A stretch of DNA of 64,000 nucleotides, taken from positions 4,278,001-4,342,000 of the forward strand of contig NC_087077.1 in the NCBI RefSeq assembly GCF_026151205.1, given 5' to 3'. The DNA is from Bolinopsis microptera. Taxonomy: Eukaryota; Ctenophora; Tentaculata; Lobata; Bolinopsidae. The notes below the pieces were generated by a model. That model searched no databases, was not told the origin of the DNA, and saw only the letters and a list, made by a program, of their open reading frames with translations. The position numbers and the translations under genes are program-made. This document shows positions 35,301 through 46,195 of this stretch, one piece after another; position 1 is the first letter of the stretch, and every line of letters starts with the position of its first letter.

Positions 35301-38300
35301 TTAGCTATTCTTAACATAGCCTAAACATGTTCTAAACATGTTCTCTAAGTAAACTCAGTTTCATGCCACTTGCCTATTATGTTAGACATTACTGCATATT
35401 TTTTATTTAAGCCGCCATAAAAGCGTCATTTCGCATTTCGGAGAAGAATGAACAAAATGAGCAATAACTCCTTGTTTGCTAGACTATTTTTGATTTATAA
35501 TAATAAACGCAGGCTCTAACCAATAACAGGTTAATTACTAAATAAGTGTGTTTATTTTCACAACTTGAGTAGGAAGCTTCTCTCTAACTGGTCATTAATT
35601 ATAAACACTAATTAATGCTATTTAAATCTCCTTGTTAAGTTGTTAAAAGGAGTCATTGTATACATAATTATACATCGTATACATAATTACGGTAAATATT
35701 AGGATTGCTCTCATGTGTGGACGCGTGGTTTTCTTTGGTTTGATGAAGAACATCTTCTCATTTTCCTCTCCTATCTCATATTCAACTGTGTAAATTCGTT
35801 CCATATATATATATATTTCGTTGCTGTACTCCTACACATTAAAAGTCGGTGTTGATTAGATCTTCGAAATAGTTCTTTGCATCATTTTATTAAACATCGT
35901 TATCTGAGATAAAATTGTTCTAAAAGCAACTGAAATATACACAAATCTTTAAAATAACTTACAAACTAGGAAAGGAAAACAAGTCTTAGGAAGACGTACA
36001 AAACTATGTGACTCAAAACGGTACAAAACTAAAAAATACTGAGTAATAGTCAAACAAAAAGAATGGCTGAGTACATCTTATCTAATCTATTAAAGATTAA
36101 TTTCTCGGAAAAAGCTAGATTTCTCTGAATCAAGCAGTAAAAATATTAAAATAGTGATGAATATAACACGTCTCTGATAGCAATATTGTAAACTAAACAC
36201 GGGTAAAATATATATATATTTTCATACGGAATTATCCTGTGACCCAAAGTTGGAGGGAACAGATAAAACTGTATTGAAATGTACATGCTAACCTCACTCC
36301 TCAGACACTAAATACTTGTGTTTCTCATATTGTATACGTGTGTTTACTGTTTATTACGTAGGATCAGGTCATGGGAGAAGCTACAGAATATATATATAAG
36401 CCTGATATATAGACTATTTAATTAGCAATGTCTAATAGGCAAGTGACGTTAAATAAGGATTACCACCTAACGGTTAAACTTCGTCTACTGTTAGAACATG
36501 TTTAGAACTACCTTATCGGACCTTATTTGGACGGACATTAAATGAACGGACATAATTATGAACGGACATTAATATGAACGCTAGAACTAGAAGGCACTCA
36601 AAACCATCAAAAAACCGAATTTTTTCTCATTTTTTTAAACGTTTGTTTATTTCAAAAAATGATTTTTAAATCCATTTTTATACAGTAAGTAAGAAAAGCA
36701 GTCGTTAAGCAGTAAAAATGTTAAAAGATGTGTACATGATCAGTGTTAAATATCGCATATCATCTTCATCAAATGGGTTTTCGTGCATGAAATAGTTCAA
36801 CGTTAAAAAATTAACCTTTAAAATTAACCAACGTTGGCCTATAAAACGTTTAAGAACTTTTCATTCACAATCTAAAATTAAATACAATGTTAAAACGCTG
36901 TCAAATTTGTAACGTTGCTCATATCAATTGGTTCATCTTTTTGGGCGTTCGTGTAATGTTTTTATCCCAGTTTCAACGTCTTTTCAGTTTCAACGAGTCA
37001 GCTATAAACTTGATCTCTATTTCCAGACTTTCATAATGATCATTAGGCTCACAACAGCTGGAATAAAATAAGTTAACCTCCTTTCTGGCTCACTTGTGGG
37101 CTGCTTCAGAAGGCTATACTATATATGACTGTCTAATTGAATAATTGGAAGAGAACTCCATCAGGCCTAGCTGAACCAAGCGGGGAGTTGATACACCTTT
37201 CACAAGCAAGAGCCACTTTGGTCTACTTGCTGTGAGTTGTCTCAGCTACGCCTACATGGGTTGGGGGTCCCCCCCTTTTCTTTTTTTTTGGCTTTGCTGT
37301 TTGATCTGCACTGATCACCATTATTTAGGACTCGACATGATTTAGTGTTTTACAGTGTGGGAGCTTCGGAGTAACTCTTAGAGGAAATATCTTCGATCAG
37401 ATTTGCAAGGGTTTTGCTTGACCGTCCTTTTTCCAGTTGCCGCTCTCATTAGCGATTCATCAAGAGCGATTTTTCCATGGGATTTATTTTCGTTGACTTA
37501 CATATTGCGTAGTCTGAACTCTGATATCATTGTGGTAATATAATTTCCCGAAGCTGCAAGATTTTGCAGTTTTTAATTCCCGGGTGCAGATAATTATATA
37601 GACTTAAAATAGAATTAAAGTCGATGTACCAAGCGCTTAAAGGGCCGTTGCAATCTATAAATCAATTTTATATTGGAGAAACTCTTTAGTCTCGTCTAAT
37701 AGACAATGTCCTTGGCAACACGATTTACCGTAATATATGTAGAGGCTGGAACAAGTTTGTAATGTTGGCGGGGACTAGCTCATGAACTATGTTGTTGAGT
37801 GCCATAATTTCGTTGACTTTTTCCGCAAAGTGCCCTCTTGAAAACATCATATACTAGTAGAGTTTTCTGTGCCTCCGGCAGACCAAGGAAAACCTTTCCG
37901 TCGTTAACTTACGGCACAATAAAGTTCTCATAGTTGTCATATTCTGGACAAAAAATTCGAATTTTTGAAAAAAATTCAGCGGACTCTAACTTGGACGGAC
38001 CTTAAATGAACGGACTTTATTTGAACGGACATTAAGATGAACGTTAAGGCCTCCAGCGTTCAATTAATGTCCGTCCAGATAAGGTCCGATAAGGTATGTT
38101 GTACCCCAGTGTAATGTATTATATTCCTAGTAGTTATAGAGCCCTTTGGCGCAAGAGATATGTCTTCTCTGCATGATATATATTTGATATAACTATAAGA
38201 GAAACGCCATTTTCGGACGTGAGGAGAGTTAGGACTCCTCCATAACTACATTAAAATTCATACCTTATTTAACGTCCTGAATCAATATAGTTACGAAAAC

Positions 38301-39943
38301 ACAATTTACTAAACATTTTAAAACATAACTGCCCAGCAAAATTTTATATAATTGATTTATACAGCTCGTTCAATTGTAGACGTGGCTGGCGAGTACGTGT
38401 CTTTTATTCAGAGATAGCAGTTGACCAAAAAACTAGGACCGGTGACCGAACTTTTGAGGGGGTCCGGGGTCTCGGACACCAACCGCCAAACGGTGCTCGC
38501 GGTGCATTAAGGGGCCATCTACTTAGGACGTCCGCCAAAATCGCAAATTTTCAGACCACCCCCCCCTCCCCCTGTCCGGGTGTGTCCGAATTTTCAAAAC
38601 CACCCCCCTCCCCTGGACGTCCGGATCTCCAGCTACTTTTAAGAGTACGAATAAAACTCGGCTCTCATGAGCTGCTCTGGGAATCGACTTCTCGTTCAAA
38701 ATACAGGGATCTAAACTTACAAAGTTATTAGTGTCAAAGAGTTGAAATAAACGGGATTTTTCGTTAATTCTGCAAAAATTCCGGACGTCCGGATTTTCCA
38801 GAAACCACCCCCCTCCCCCTGTCCGGATTTGTCCGAAATTCTGCACAACCAGTAACCACCCCCTTCCATATTTGCCGGACGTCCTAAGTAGATGGCCCCT
38901 AAAACTGAGTTTTAATAGTCTGTAAGTCTGAGTTTTGCTAATCTGGGTGTTTCAGTGTAGCCGAAGAACCACGCACTAGCAACATATCAATGCCTCAGTT
39001 TATTCCAAAGCCCTCCAATCCTAACTTTCTCGCGGACAAAAAGGTAAATGTCTTTGGTGTGTCTAGTTTGTCTAATGTCTAGCTTGTCTAGCTTGTCTAG
39101 TTTGTCTAATTTGTCTAGTTTTTCTAGTGTGTCTTGTTTGTCTGGTGTGTCTAGTTTGCCTAGTGTGTTTAGTTTGTCTAGTGTGTCTAGTCTGTCTAAG
39201 TGTTATTGACATAGTCACACAAAGCCACATCCTTGTTATCGTAAATAATTCCGCCAACACTGAACACTTTCCTTTTCTAATCATTGTTACAGTTTGTACA
39301 GCCCAGTAATGAATAGCAAGTGGATAGTAAACACGTGTGATTTGCAGGAGTTTGAGAAGCAATGTCAGTGGAAAGGAGAGCGGGTTAAGAGTACGGACTA
39401 CATGCTGCTCAACATTACTGCACTCTTCATCATCACTGTCATAGTCGCAGGTAACTAACTAACTACCTAACTAACTGTGTTTACCAGCTCAAGTGCTGTC
39501 CTCCACCCCCTTATTAATGAACATGTTTGTAGTCTGTTCACTCCATATATTCCCTCTGTGGAACATTCGAGATTATATCACTTTCATCCGTCTAACAACA
39601 TGCTTTATTTTCAGCTATAATATTTTTCAGCCTATGGAGAGACGTAAGCGGAGAGATGTGGTTACTCTACTTCGGTCTAGGTATAGCAGCTTCTCTAGTT
39701 CTCCTCGCTCTCCTCCTGGTAAAACTCCACTTCTGCCTGAAGAGTCAGGGCTACAACTTCCTGTTCAGGTCCCAGAACCACTACCCTCCCCCAGTGCCTG
39801 TCAAGAAAGATTTAGATAGGATTAAAGAGTGCGACATTCAGCAGATTGACATTGAAGTGGGTACATCAGAAAAAGTGAAAGAGAAAGCGAAAGAATGTGG
39901 AAAGGACGGTGACTCCGAGGGGGAGGAGGAAAGTTTGTTGTAG
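20362..39943 (+). CDS. Two-pass membrane protein, six exons, 306 aa model
   Basis: Proposed exons are 20362-20506, 34466-34567, 35099-35252, 38956-39043, 39348-39450 and 39615-39943; all phases join. Residues 1-181 are hydrophilic and presumably cytoplasmic, with two RRxS sites (RRLSL and RRMSV) that fit the protein kinase A consensus. Hydrophobic helices lie at about 182-204 (split across the last intron) and 212-236. An acidic/lysine-rich tail follows, ending EGEEESLL. I do not recognise the family. The end of exon 2 is uncertain: the frame runs into TAG after APPS, so I place the donor at A|GTATAATG, which gives a phase-matching join to exon 3. That donor is present three times because the region is triplicated. 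Intron 1 is about 14 kb and contains a complete transposon. The gene converges on the vWD gene 0.8 kb away. Confidence 0.75.
20507..20815 (+). repeat. Minisatellite of tandem 5' splice sites
   Basis: Immediately after the exon 1 donor (CAAC|GTAAGTAAGG) the sequence repeats GGTAAGTACTGGGGAACT with period 16-20. I count 15 exact GTAAGT words including the real donor, plus degraded GTTAGT, GATAAGT and GTTAAGT copies. Every full copy looks like CTG|GTAAGT, close to the ideal U1 snRNA target. Confidence 0.93.
21758..22036. repeat. 29-bp minisatellite with an internal palindrome, about 10 copies
   Basis: The unit is about TATGCGACCTTGCAAGGTTG plus AAGCTACTA, inside intron 1 of the membrane-protein gene. 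Every unit contains the 12-base palindrome ACCTTGCAAGGT. Some units lack one or two bases, so the period drifts. Confidence 0.92.
22775..23340. repeat. 27-bp minisatellite, about 21 copies
   Basis: The unit is GTAACCGTGGTTCTGCGCAC plus a 7-base variable part, GCAAGAT, GCAATAT or GCCATAT. The array starts with an inverted partial copy: CACGGTTACATCTTGT at 22750-22765 faces ACAAGATGTAACCGTG at 22774-22789 and could form a hairpin. It ends in another small inverted repeat, CTGCGCATAGAAGTGCGCAG. With a period divisible by 3, up to five overlapping frames stay open for 180-300 codons; none is credible as a gene. Confidence 0.93.
23876..24600. repeat. 33-bp minisatellite, about 22 copies
   Basis: The unit is CACACAGCATCTTAACAACA plus CGTAACCTAGCAA, within intron 1 of the membrane-protein gene. 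Copies differ at one or two positions (GTTACC, CATGTAACC, GTCAAC). All frames are open because the period is divisible by 3. Not coding. Confidence 0.93.
25449..25595. repeat. Short tandem repeats with three E-boxes
   Basis: ACACGTGCATA occurs three times in a row, giving three CACGTG E-box words spaced 11 bases apart. They are followed by two to three copies of a TATAACTTATATAATTCACA-type unit. All of it is intronic. Confidence 0.7.
25762..26355 (+). repeat. Left terminal inverted repeat of the Academ-like element
   Basis: About 594 bases matching 32811-33381 in reverse. It contains AT-rich low-complexity stretches (runs of A and T around 26090-26240), a CCACTTTTTGCCACTTTTTA repeat near 25900-25930 and a palindromic GCGATATCGC near the inner end. 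Relative to the right copy it has about 23 extra bases near 26273-26297. Confidence 0.93.
26680..32729 (+). CDS. Academ-type transposase fused to a FEN1/XPG-like nuclease
   Basis: Exons: 26680-26799, 26896-27034, 27128-27275, 27463-27668, 27809-28114, 28232-28592, 28699-28920, 29041-30396, 30521-30658, 30789-30936, 31052-32729. From 27143 (ATG) onward everything joins in frame, giving about 1515 aa. The 26896-27034 exon does not join the next in phase; either this copy is broken there or translation starts at 27143. Domains in order: a C-x2-C (CKIC) to H-x2-C (HNVC) zinc module; a second such module (CFYC to HNAC); the central transposase-like region with FDQPLYFKA, RLGTFHLMMSILACIGYI and TDQIIEQVLMKSLKSRGG; then the nuclease. 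The nuclease keeps acidic positions expected from FEN1 at 31614 (IDGG), 31728 (VFDG), 31938 and 31944 (SADADVLI), 32010-32021 (GDDTDLLV) and 32184 (GCDT), plus the FGVG turn. A cysteine-rich tail (CKCKAGCKHQQCSC...) ends the protein. Confidence 0.82.
32811..33381 (-). repeat. Right terminal inverted repeat of the Academ-like element
   Basis: Inverse of the left repeat, starting 81 bases after the nuclease stop codon and ending ...GTCTGTACTA. The gene therefore fills nearly all the space between the repeats. Confidence 0.93.
33564..33660. repeat. 97-bp near-perfect palindrome
   Basis: Arms of about 47 bases flank a single G at 33612 (CATGTTCA-G-TGAACATG). They continue outward as GACTGAAAATGTAAATATCA against its complement, with one mismatch and a 2-base gap near the ends. 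It lies 180 bases outside the Academ right end and could extrude as a cruciform or form an RNA hairpin in intron 1. Confidence 0.92.
34558..34860 (+). repeat. 101-bp unit, three copies, spanning the end of exon 2
   Basis: Copies start at 34558, 34659 and 34760 with TCTACTACAAGTATAATGAG and are almost identical. Each contains the A|GTATAATG donor that I use for exon 2, a GACTCAGGCAGACCCGCC stretch, and several TTAGTAACT motifs that also resemble donors. The first copy begins inside the coding exon. Confidence 0.9.
34994..35066 (+). repeat. 11-bp repeat just upstream of exon 3
   Basis: TTATATATTGG and close variants repeat about six times, ending about 30 bases before the exon 3 acceptor at 35098. 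Confidence 0.8.
36511..38094 (-). mobile_element. TA-target DDE transposon relic, copy 1
   Basis: It has CCTTATCGGACCTTATTTGG ends in inverted orientation and TA on both sides (36509-36510 and 38095-38096). Subterminal repeats of GAACGGACATTA lie inside each end. On the - strand, around 37741-37790, it reads ELVPANITNLFQPL, the signature of a DDE transposase (VP-x-N-x-T-x2-FQPLD family). A 2-base insertion (CTACATATATTACGG versus CTAGATATTACGG in copy 2) then shifts the frame. A C-terminal piece, NYFMHENPFDEDDM, lies near 36740-36805. It is in intron 3 of the membrane-protein gene. TA duplication and fold suggest the Tc1/mariner-pogo assemblage. The transposase is dead. Confidence 0.8.
38511..38899. 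mobile_element. Harbinger/Tourist-like MITE, 389 bp
   Basis: The ends start GGGGCCATCTACTTAGGACG and match inversely for 24 bases without a mismatch. They are flanked by TAA at 38508-38510 and 38900-38902. A 3-bp TWA target duplication with G-rich termini is typical of PIF/Harbinger elements. The inside is rich in CCACCCCCCT tracts and GGACGTCC palindromes. It ends 56 bases before exon 4 of the membrane-protein gene, so it sits in that exon's branch-point neighbourhood. Confidence 0.87.
39053..39205 (+). repeat. Degenerate GTCTAGTTT repeat after exon 4
   Basis: About fifteen copies of a 9-10 base unit (TGTCTAGTT and variants) begin roughly ten bases after the exon 4 donor (AAAAAG|GTAAATG). 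Confidence 0.85.
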
Positions 39944-40750
39944 AAATGGTGAAGGGGTTGTTCAGCTTTTTATTTATGCGTCAGGGCGCGGTTATATATT
40001 AATGGTAGTTTTTATAATTTTATTAGCTCAAGTTTTAGAGTTTTTGTTAAATTATTGAAGTTTGTGTTTTTGATTGATTATTTATGTTATTTAATGATTT
40101 ACCTAATGTCTAACTTTTGCTATTTTCATTCTGGTTTGGAAATACTGCAAGTTGTTTGTTACTGTAACGGTTATTGATCGAGAGGATGGTTTTGAAATGT
40201 TTAATTTATAGCTTTTATAAATATCAACTGTTGTTACTGCGCTGCAGCTGTAGAGATGTGTTCACGTTGTCAATCCTATGAAGTATAAAATATATTTATA
40301 ACTATCAGCTGAAATACCAAAACTTTAAATTAATTAGCAGCTCACGGAAGTGACATACCTTAATCCTTATTAAACAAGACAGGATAATATCGCAGTTTTT
40401 TATAGCTAAAATATGAATGATAAGACAATTTAATTAATTTGATGTGCGCTTAAGTTTAACGAGCACAGTAATTAATGGTACTCAGTTAGAACAACAACCG
40501 CCATAATCGACATTTTCTGTTGCACTTGTGACATTTCTATTTAAATTGTAAGAATTAAAACAGCTGAAAATTATATTCAATAATAGTATACCAATCATAC
40601 AATTAATAATATATTTTATCAAAAACGTAAGTCTGGGGTAGTCAAAATAGTATGCGAACATAGGCCTCAAGTAGAAACCAGTAGTAACCTCGTTGGTTTG
40701 ACAATAATACATTATAACAGGCCTCAAGTTCTTCACAATCCTCCATTTAA
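39944..40750. other. Spacer between convergent genes
   Basis: AT-rich; it holds the 3' untranslated regions of the membrane-protein gene (+) and the vWD gene (-). No other feature was seen. Confidence 0.5.
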
Positions 40751-43700
40751 TTACCAGCTAACCGTCTCCAAGTCCTCCTCGGTCCAGACACACCCTATCC
40801 TGATAGACTCCTTCCTGATCTGTGCACGGGAAGGACAGCCTGATCCTCTCTCCCACTCTTCAATGCAGATTCCTAGTTCCTCCGCCTCTTCTGCAAGCAT
40901 GTGGGCTGCACCGCAACCTAAGAGATACAGTTTTTAAAGATACATCATTCTGGGGAAAGCAATGTGCGACGGAGGAAATGACAATTTAGAGTGTTATGAA
41001 TTGCATCTCCATCAATCCATGAGGATTACTACATATTAGATTTAGAATAAGCTGACAAATTGATGAAATAGTAAATGTATTTATGTCAACCAACCTGAGA
41101 ACTGATGGTTGACTTTATCGAACCACCCATAGTCAATAAACTTGGTGTCATGAACACAGGTGTCTACGAAATAGTCTAGCATCTCCGCTGGGAGGTTGTC
41201 TGCTATTGTCGCCAGCTGACTTGCCTGGCCTGAGGAGAACCCGTACATCGTCTTCTTGCAGTACGACCTATAGAAAGTGAAATAGAAAGTGAAATAGAAA
41301 GTGAAATAGAAAGTGAAATAGAAAGTGAAATAGAAAGTGAAATAGAAAGTGAAAGAGAAAGTGAAATAGAAAGTGAAATAGAAAGTGAAATAGAAAGTGA
41401 AATAGAAAGTGAGATAGAAAGTGAAAGATAAAGATAAAGATAAAGATAAAGATAAAGATAAAGTGAAAGTAAAAGTGAAAGTGAAACAAGCACGGTGATT
41501 CCGAGAGAAGTGAGAACCCGTACAATGTACATCGTCTTCAAGCAATACGACCTGTGGGGTATGGTACATAGCTCAATACATTGGCTTTAATGAATATTGA
41601 AATAATGTGCTTGTAATTGTATACCGCCATATGATCAGCAACTTACACGAGTGCTTACTGGGCGGCGCTCAGCCTGTCATTCCGCCGAATCTCTATTTAT
41701 GAACATAATAGCCTGGGATCCCCAAGTAAACAAGTGTCAGCTACTATCACGTCAAAGCGGTTTTAAAGGGTGAGGTGAAAATATTTAGCAACAAACAACT
41801 ATATCATCTCAAAAAAAATCTTAAATAGATTCAAAACAGGACAAAATCATCAAAATGGGACAAAATGAAACACTTTCTGCTAAAGAACTTGTGTTTAATA
41901 ACCAAAATTATTGGTTTTTATTTTCACTCACTCCTGTACAAAACTGGGGAAGTTATTAGGATTAGCCCCCCTGCTCAGTAGCATTGCTAAACTGCTGATT
42001 TCTTCTTCTTCTATTTCTGGTATATCTCCGCTCAACTGACAACCGGCTGAGGGAAATTAATACTTAAATATTATTGAATATATTAAGTTGATTTTTAATA
42101 CTTTTACGGCTCTGCGACACATGAAACATTTAAATTGAAATCTGTCCTCACTTTATATAATATGGTTTTGTAGCTAAAAAGGAATATTTAGGATCACTTA
42201 AAAAATCAACTTAAAAATAGAATACCTTGTCCCAGAGACCAGGCGTCCACGAACTCATTAGAATTTCGAACTTTTCCGTCATAAAACGTGTTCAAATCGT
42301 TAGACTTGTCCCCTGAGAATGTAATCGTTAGACTTGTCTCCTGAGAATGTAAAATTAATAACTTGAATAAATCTTCATCAATTGTGTGTTTAACATCACG
42401 GTGAATTATAATGCCACCATTCGGGATGTAAAACATAATCGTATTATATCGATGAATTGTTAATGTGTATCGTCGTTTTTTTACTTGACATAACTTAATC
42501 GTGTGTATAAGATCATGAAGCCACAGTTCAAGATGTTTAACAGTATTATATTAATGAATTATTGCAGTACCGTCGTTGTCCCCACATATGCCCATAGTAG
42601 GTGTGTTCTTATCCACGTAGATAGTAGCTGCTATCAAACCATCCCATTTGATCTTCAATCCAAACTCCGGCACCTCCAAGAACATCTTATCCCCCTTGAA
42701 GAGCAATTCTACCCCTGTTGATTAATCATAGATAATGAACATTAAACATGCTCATTACGATTGAATAAATTGCTCAGTATACAATAACTTATGTACTATA
42801 TACTGAGCTACAAGCTTAAAATTCTTATTACACGATATCATATCTAATACAATATCTAATCAAATAATAAAACACAATATCTAATCTAGCAGATAATCTC
42901 AACCGAATATTGAGAACATCAAGTTTAACTAAAATATCATCTTTCACTAGGGAACTGGAACGACATTTTCAGCTTAAAATGATTGAGTTATCCGTACTCT
43001 TATCGCGCTATGTGTAAATATTCGAAGATTTAATCAAGTTGAAATTAAAATCCTTACCTTTGAACTTAGTGAGAGTATCTCGTTTGATAAATGTCTTCGC
43101 TCCTTGGAGGTTGACACCATAACCTCTCAGCATCTGGATCTGGGTTCCACCTGCGCGGCATAATACATTTTAAAAGCTTTGAACTATAATTATAGAAATT
43201 AAAATCTATCTTCCACTTTGTACATGCCCATACCTGGATTGTCAGTAGTCCTAGCAACAAGAGAGACAGTCTCCAGACAGTGGGACCTGTCTCCACAGGG
43301 GGAGAAGTAACCATACACAAACCATTTGTAGTGCTCCTTATCCATAGCCAGCACGTACCAACACTGTCCCCTGTAGTTGTACAGGGTACCTGGCAGGGGA
43401 GGCGGGTTAAACACTGAACAGTGCTCAATAGTTCTTACCACGGAAAAGATCTTATTGCCAAGAACTGGAAGAACTGCATTTTCACAAGATAGTCATTAAA
43501 ATGGTCCGAGAGATATAAAGCACACATGATCAGCGTCTGACCCACCATCGAACGTCATGATATGAGGATCCCCGAATACCCTGCACTTGCTTGTGGTGAC
43601 TGGGAGAGGGGTGTTGAGCTTCACTGCCAGATCGTTGTTATTACATGCATCCGTTTTCTTCCTGAAATATGCACTGCCAGTCGATGTAGCTGAATACTTA

Positions 43701-46195
43701 TTTTTATCTTTTTACCAAGTCATTCACTTTATTGTATATATTAGTCCTTACAATACTGACTATAAATACTTTTAGTTACAGAACGTAAGTATAAACATAT
43801 AATATTATATATAACATATACGAATCCGTAATGAATATCCGAATTCAGATCCCAAGTCATTTTGTTAATGAAATCCTTAATAGTCCACTGTATTATTGTA
43901 ATGAAATCCAGCAGGTGTTTTCTAACCCTGATCCTACACAGTGTGTAATAGTTGTTTAACATTCACTCACGTGTGATAAGCACATCGCAGGATCTTACAG
44001 AAGTAGTGTCCCCCGTCTCCACATGAAGCACTGTCTACAACCAACTCACTGAGATCCGGACTAGGTCCAGATACTCTGTTCTTGTGGTTGTCTCGGTCCA
44101 TCGAGTCCAACTGAGGAAGAGGTAATTATTTATAATATTGTGGTGCTGTTACCACGGTAACCATTACGGTAACTGTGGGTTACTTGTTACCAGTGATGGG
44201 TTTATACTGACTGATGTTTATTCTATTTTTAGATTTATGTGTCTTCGTCGGTTGAAATTAAACAATGCCATATTTGATCTATACAACAATTCTCGTTTAA
44301 CACTGCAATACGTGTACGTAAAATCTTTAACCTAAAATGCTATTTCAGCGGGAGAGACAATCTGCAAACGAAATATGATATCATTCAATCGTCCTTCCGA
44401 TCTACTTTTCGATCACCCATTCAATCGACCCATTCATCGACCCATTCCTAACTTCCTGTTTCATTTTTCCTTGTCTCTTCCAACCGGATATTATCCAACT
44501 ATCAGTAATTCAATCGACCGATGGAGACAGAAGTACGCGTGCGTACTGCGTTATTGTGATTTGAGCATTTGTATTATCTCTAATTGAGTTGCTCACACTG
44601 CAACGTGACTTATTGAGTTATTGAGGTAAAGGACCCACCTTGAACCACATGTAGGTGGGTTGGAAATCGTAAAGTCTGTCAGCGTCCTCCTGAGTTTGGC
44701 AGGTCATGGTCACTCTGTCTCCTTCATTCCTAGTGAATCAAGTGGGTGGTGTGGATGAAAGACGGCACCATTTCATTAATTAATTAATTATTCGACAATA
44801 GTTTTTGCGAAAATACATCAAGTTTCTGTGGAATAATAGAATCTGCTCTATACAGAATATGTGTTGAACAATTAAAGTTGAACAATTAAAGTTGAACAAG
44901 TGTTGAAAAATTAAAGTTGAACAAGAGTTGAACAATCAAAGTTGAACAATTAAAGTTGAACAAGTGTTGAACAATTAAAGTTGAACAATTAAAATTGAAC
45001 AATTAAAGTTGAACAATTAAAGTTGTACTAACGCGCCCTGTCCCCGTAGCTGATCGTAGTCTGATTTCAAGAATGTAGACATCTCGTTAATAGGAATGGG
45101 CTCCATGGTAACGGTCTCCAACTCGATATCGTGTACCTGGTCGTCAGAGCAACGAGCTGATATCCTCACTCTGAGGGTAAACTTTAATAAAAAATCTCGT
45201 TAAAATTTAAATAGCATTAATTTTATAAATTTACTGGCAGGACAGCAAGAATAAAAGAAGTTGTCGTCGATTTAGTGTCATCTTAAATCTTAATAGGTTC
45301 AATCACGTCGCTTAGAACAATTGAAGCTCCAATCGTTATTTAATGGGACAACCATTGGAACTTCAATATCAGAGAATCCATTGGTGCCAATAGCAAATGC
45401 CGCCGTATTAGTCAGAAAATAAACCTCTAATCAGCGATGATGTTATACTCTTGTTATTTAAAGGTGTCGCTAAATGAGAGTACACTTGAATAACACCAAT
45501 GATCCTTTAAATCTGATTGCAATCAGAAAAGTCTTATCTGATATCATCATCCGATGCTGGCCAGTAGCCAGCGACAATCGAGATCAGAGAGCAATCTTTT
45601 GACCCTTTTGCCACATGGTTTTATTGGCTAATAAAACAATCTCTCCTACCTGTAACTAGTTTTGTCACAATCAGATGGACTGTATTCGAAGACATGATCC
45701 GGAGATAAAACAGCGGGACTCACTGAGCCTCCATCTTCATTCTGAAGAAAATTAGGGATATTAAGTCATTAGCAGTTATAAGTTTATAAGTTCAAAGTTT
45801 AGCGACTCTCAGATTTTAAAATAACTACAAGGACTCATGAGTTGTAGTTCACACTTCACAGTGTCGTAGCGTCCCACATTCAAACGAAAATGTAGCGCTT
45901 TTTGGTAAAGACATACCGTGACACTCCACTGCTCAATTGCGGAACGGTCCCCACCCAACTGAACAGCAAAGTAATCCTGCCCCTCCGGTCTGGATACAAG
46001 CACAGAAGGCAAACTCAAACCCACACAAGGGTCACCTGACAAGAAACCATTAATTAAATTGATTCAAACAAAATTGTGCAGAATTAAATTGTGCCATTTC
46101 TTTTATTCCTAAAAAAAGTTTGAAAATAATTATACAATAGTATTAGTACCTGCAGAAATGCTGATAAGCGTTAAAGGAATGAGCAACATTAACAT
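40751..46195 (-). CDS. Secreted Ig-like and von Willebrand D domain protein, 14 exons, 558 aa
   Basis: Exons in gene order: 46150-46195, 45917-46035, 45650-45741, 45033-45170, 44639-44729, 43971-44110, 43546-43661, 43234-43389, 43058-43150, 42571-42714, 42226-42312, 41932-42046, 41095-41267, 40751-40917. Every junction has GT-AG sites and a matching phase; the total is 1677 bases. The first exon is a signal peptide (MLMLLIPLTLISISA). Residues about 132-205 look Ig-like: EGDRVTMTC, a WFK core and GHYFCKI. A vWD domain follows from about 233: CRVFGDPHIMTFDG, YNYRGQCWYVLA, FGLKIKWDG, GICGDND and FVDAWSLGQAGC. The C-terminal 150 residues are cysteine-containing and unassigned. Proteins of this kind act outside the cell in adhesion, mucus or matrix assembly. 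The layout recalls the N-terminal part of VWDE-type proteins but lacks EGF repeats. Three of its introns carry repeats at splice sites. Confidence 0.9.
41269..41470 (-). repeat. Pyrimidine-rich 12-bp array forming the exon 13 acceptor
   Basis: On the coding strand it is about 13 copies of CACTTTCTATTT, preceded by CTTTAT repeats, and its last unit ends ...CTATAG|G, which is the acceptor of exon 13. On the far side (41545-41556) lies a second copy of the exon start (CACAG|GTCGTATTGC), so the array separates two copies of the same exon beginning. Confidence 0.9.
44868..45028. repeat. 14-bp repeat downstream of exon 4 of the vWD gene
   Basis: GTTGAACAATTAAA and variants occur about ten times. 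On the coding strand the array starts within about ten bases of the exon 4 donor (GGGCGC|GTTAGT). Confidence 0.85.

Noticed and set aside
41081-41569. Single 162-codon frame through the pyrimidine array
   Set aside because: The main transcript is best explained by exon 13 starting at 41267; the array part is intronic unless the alternative acceptor is used.
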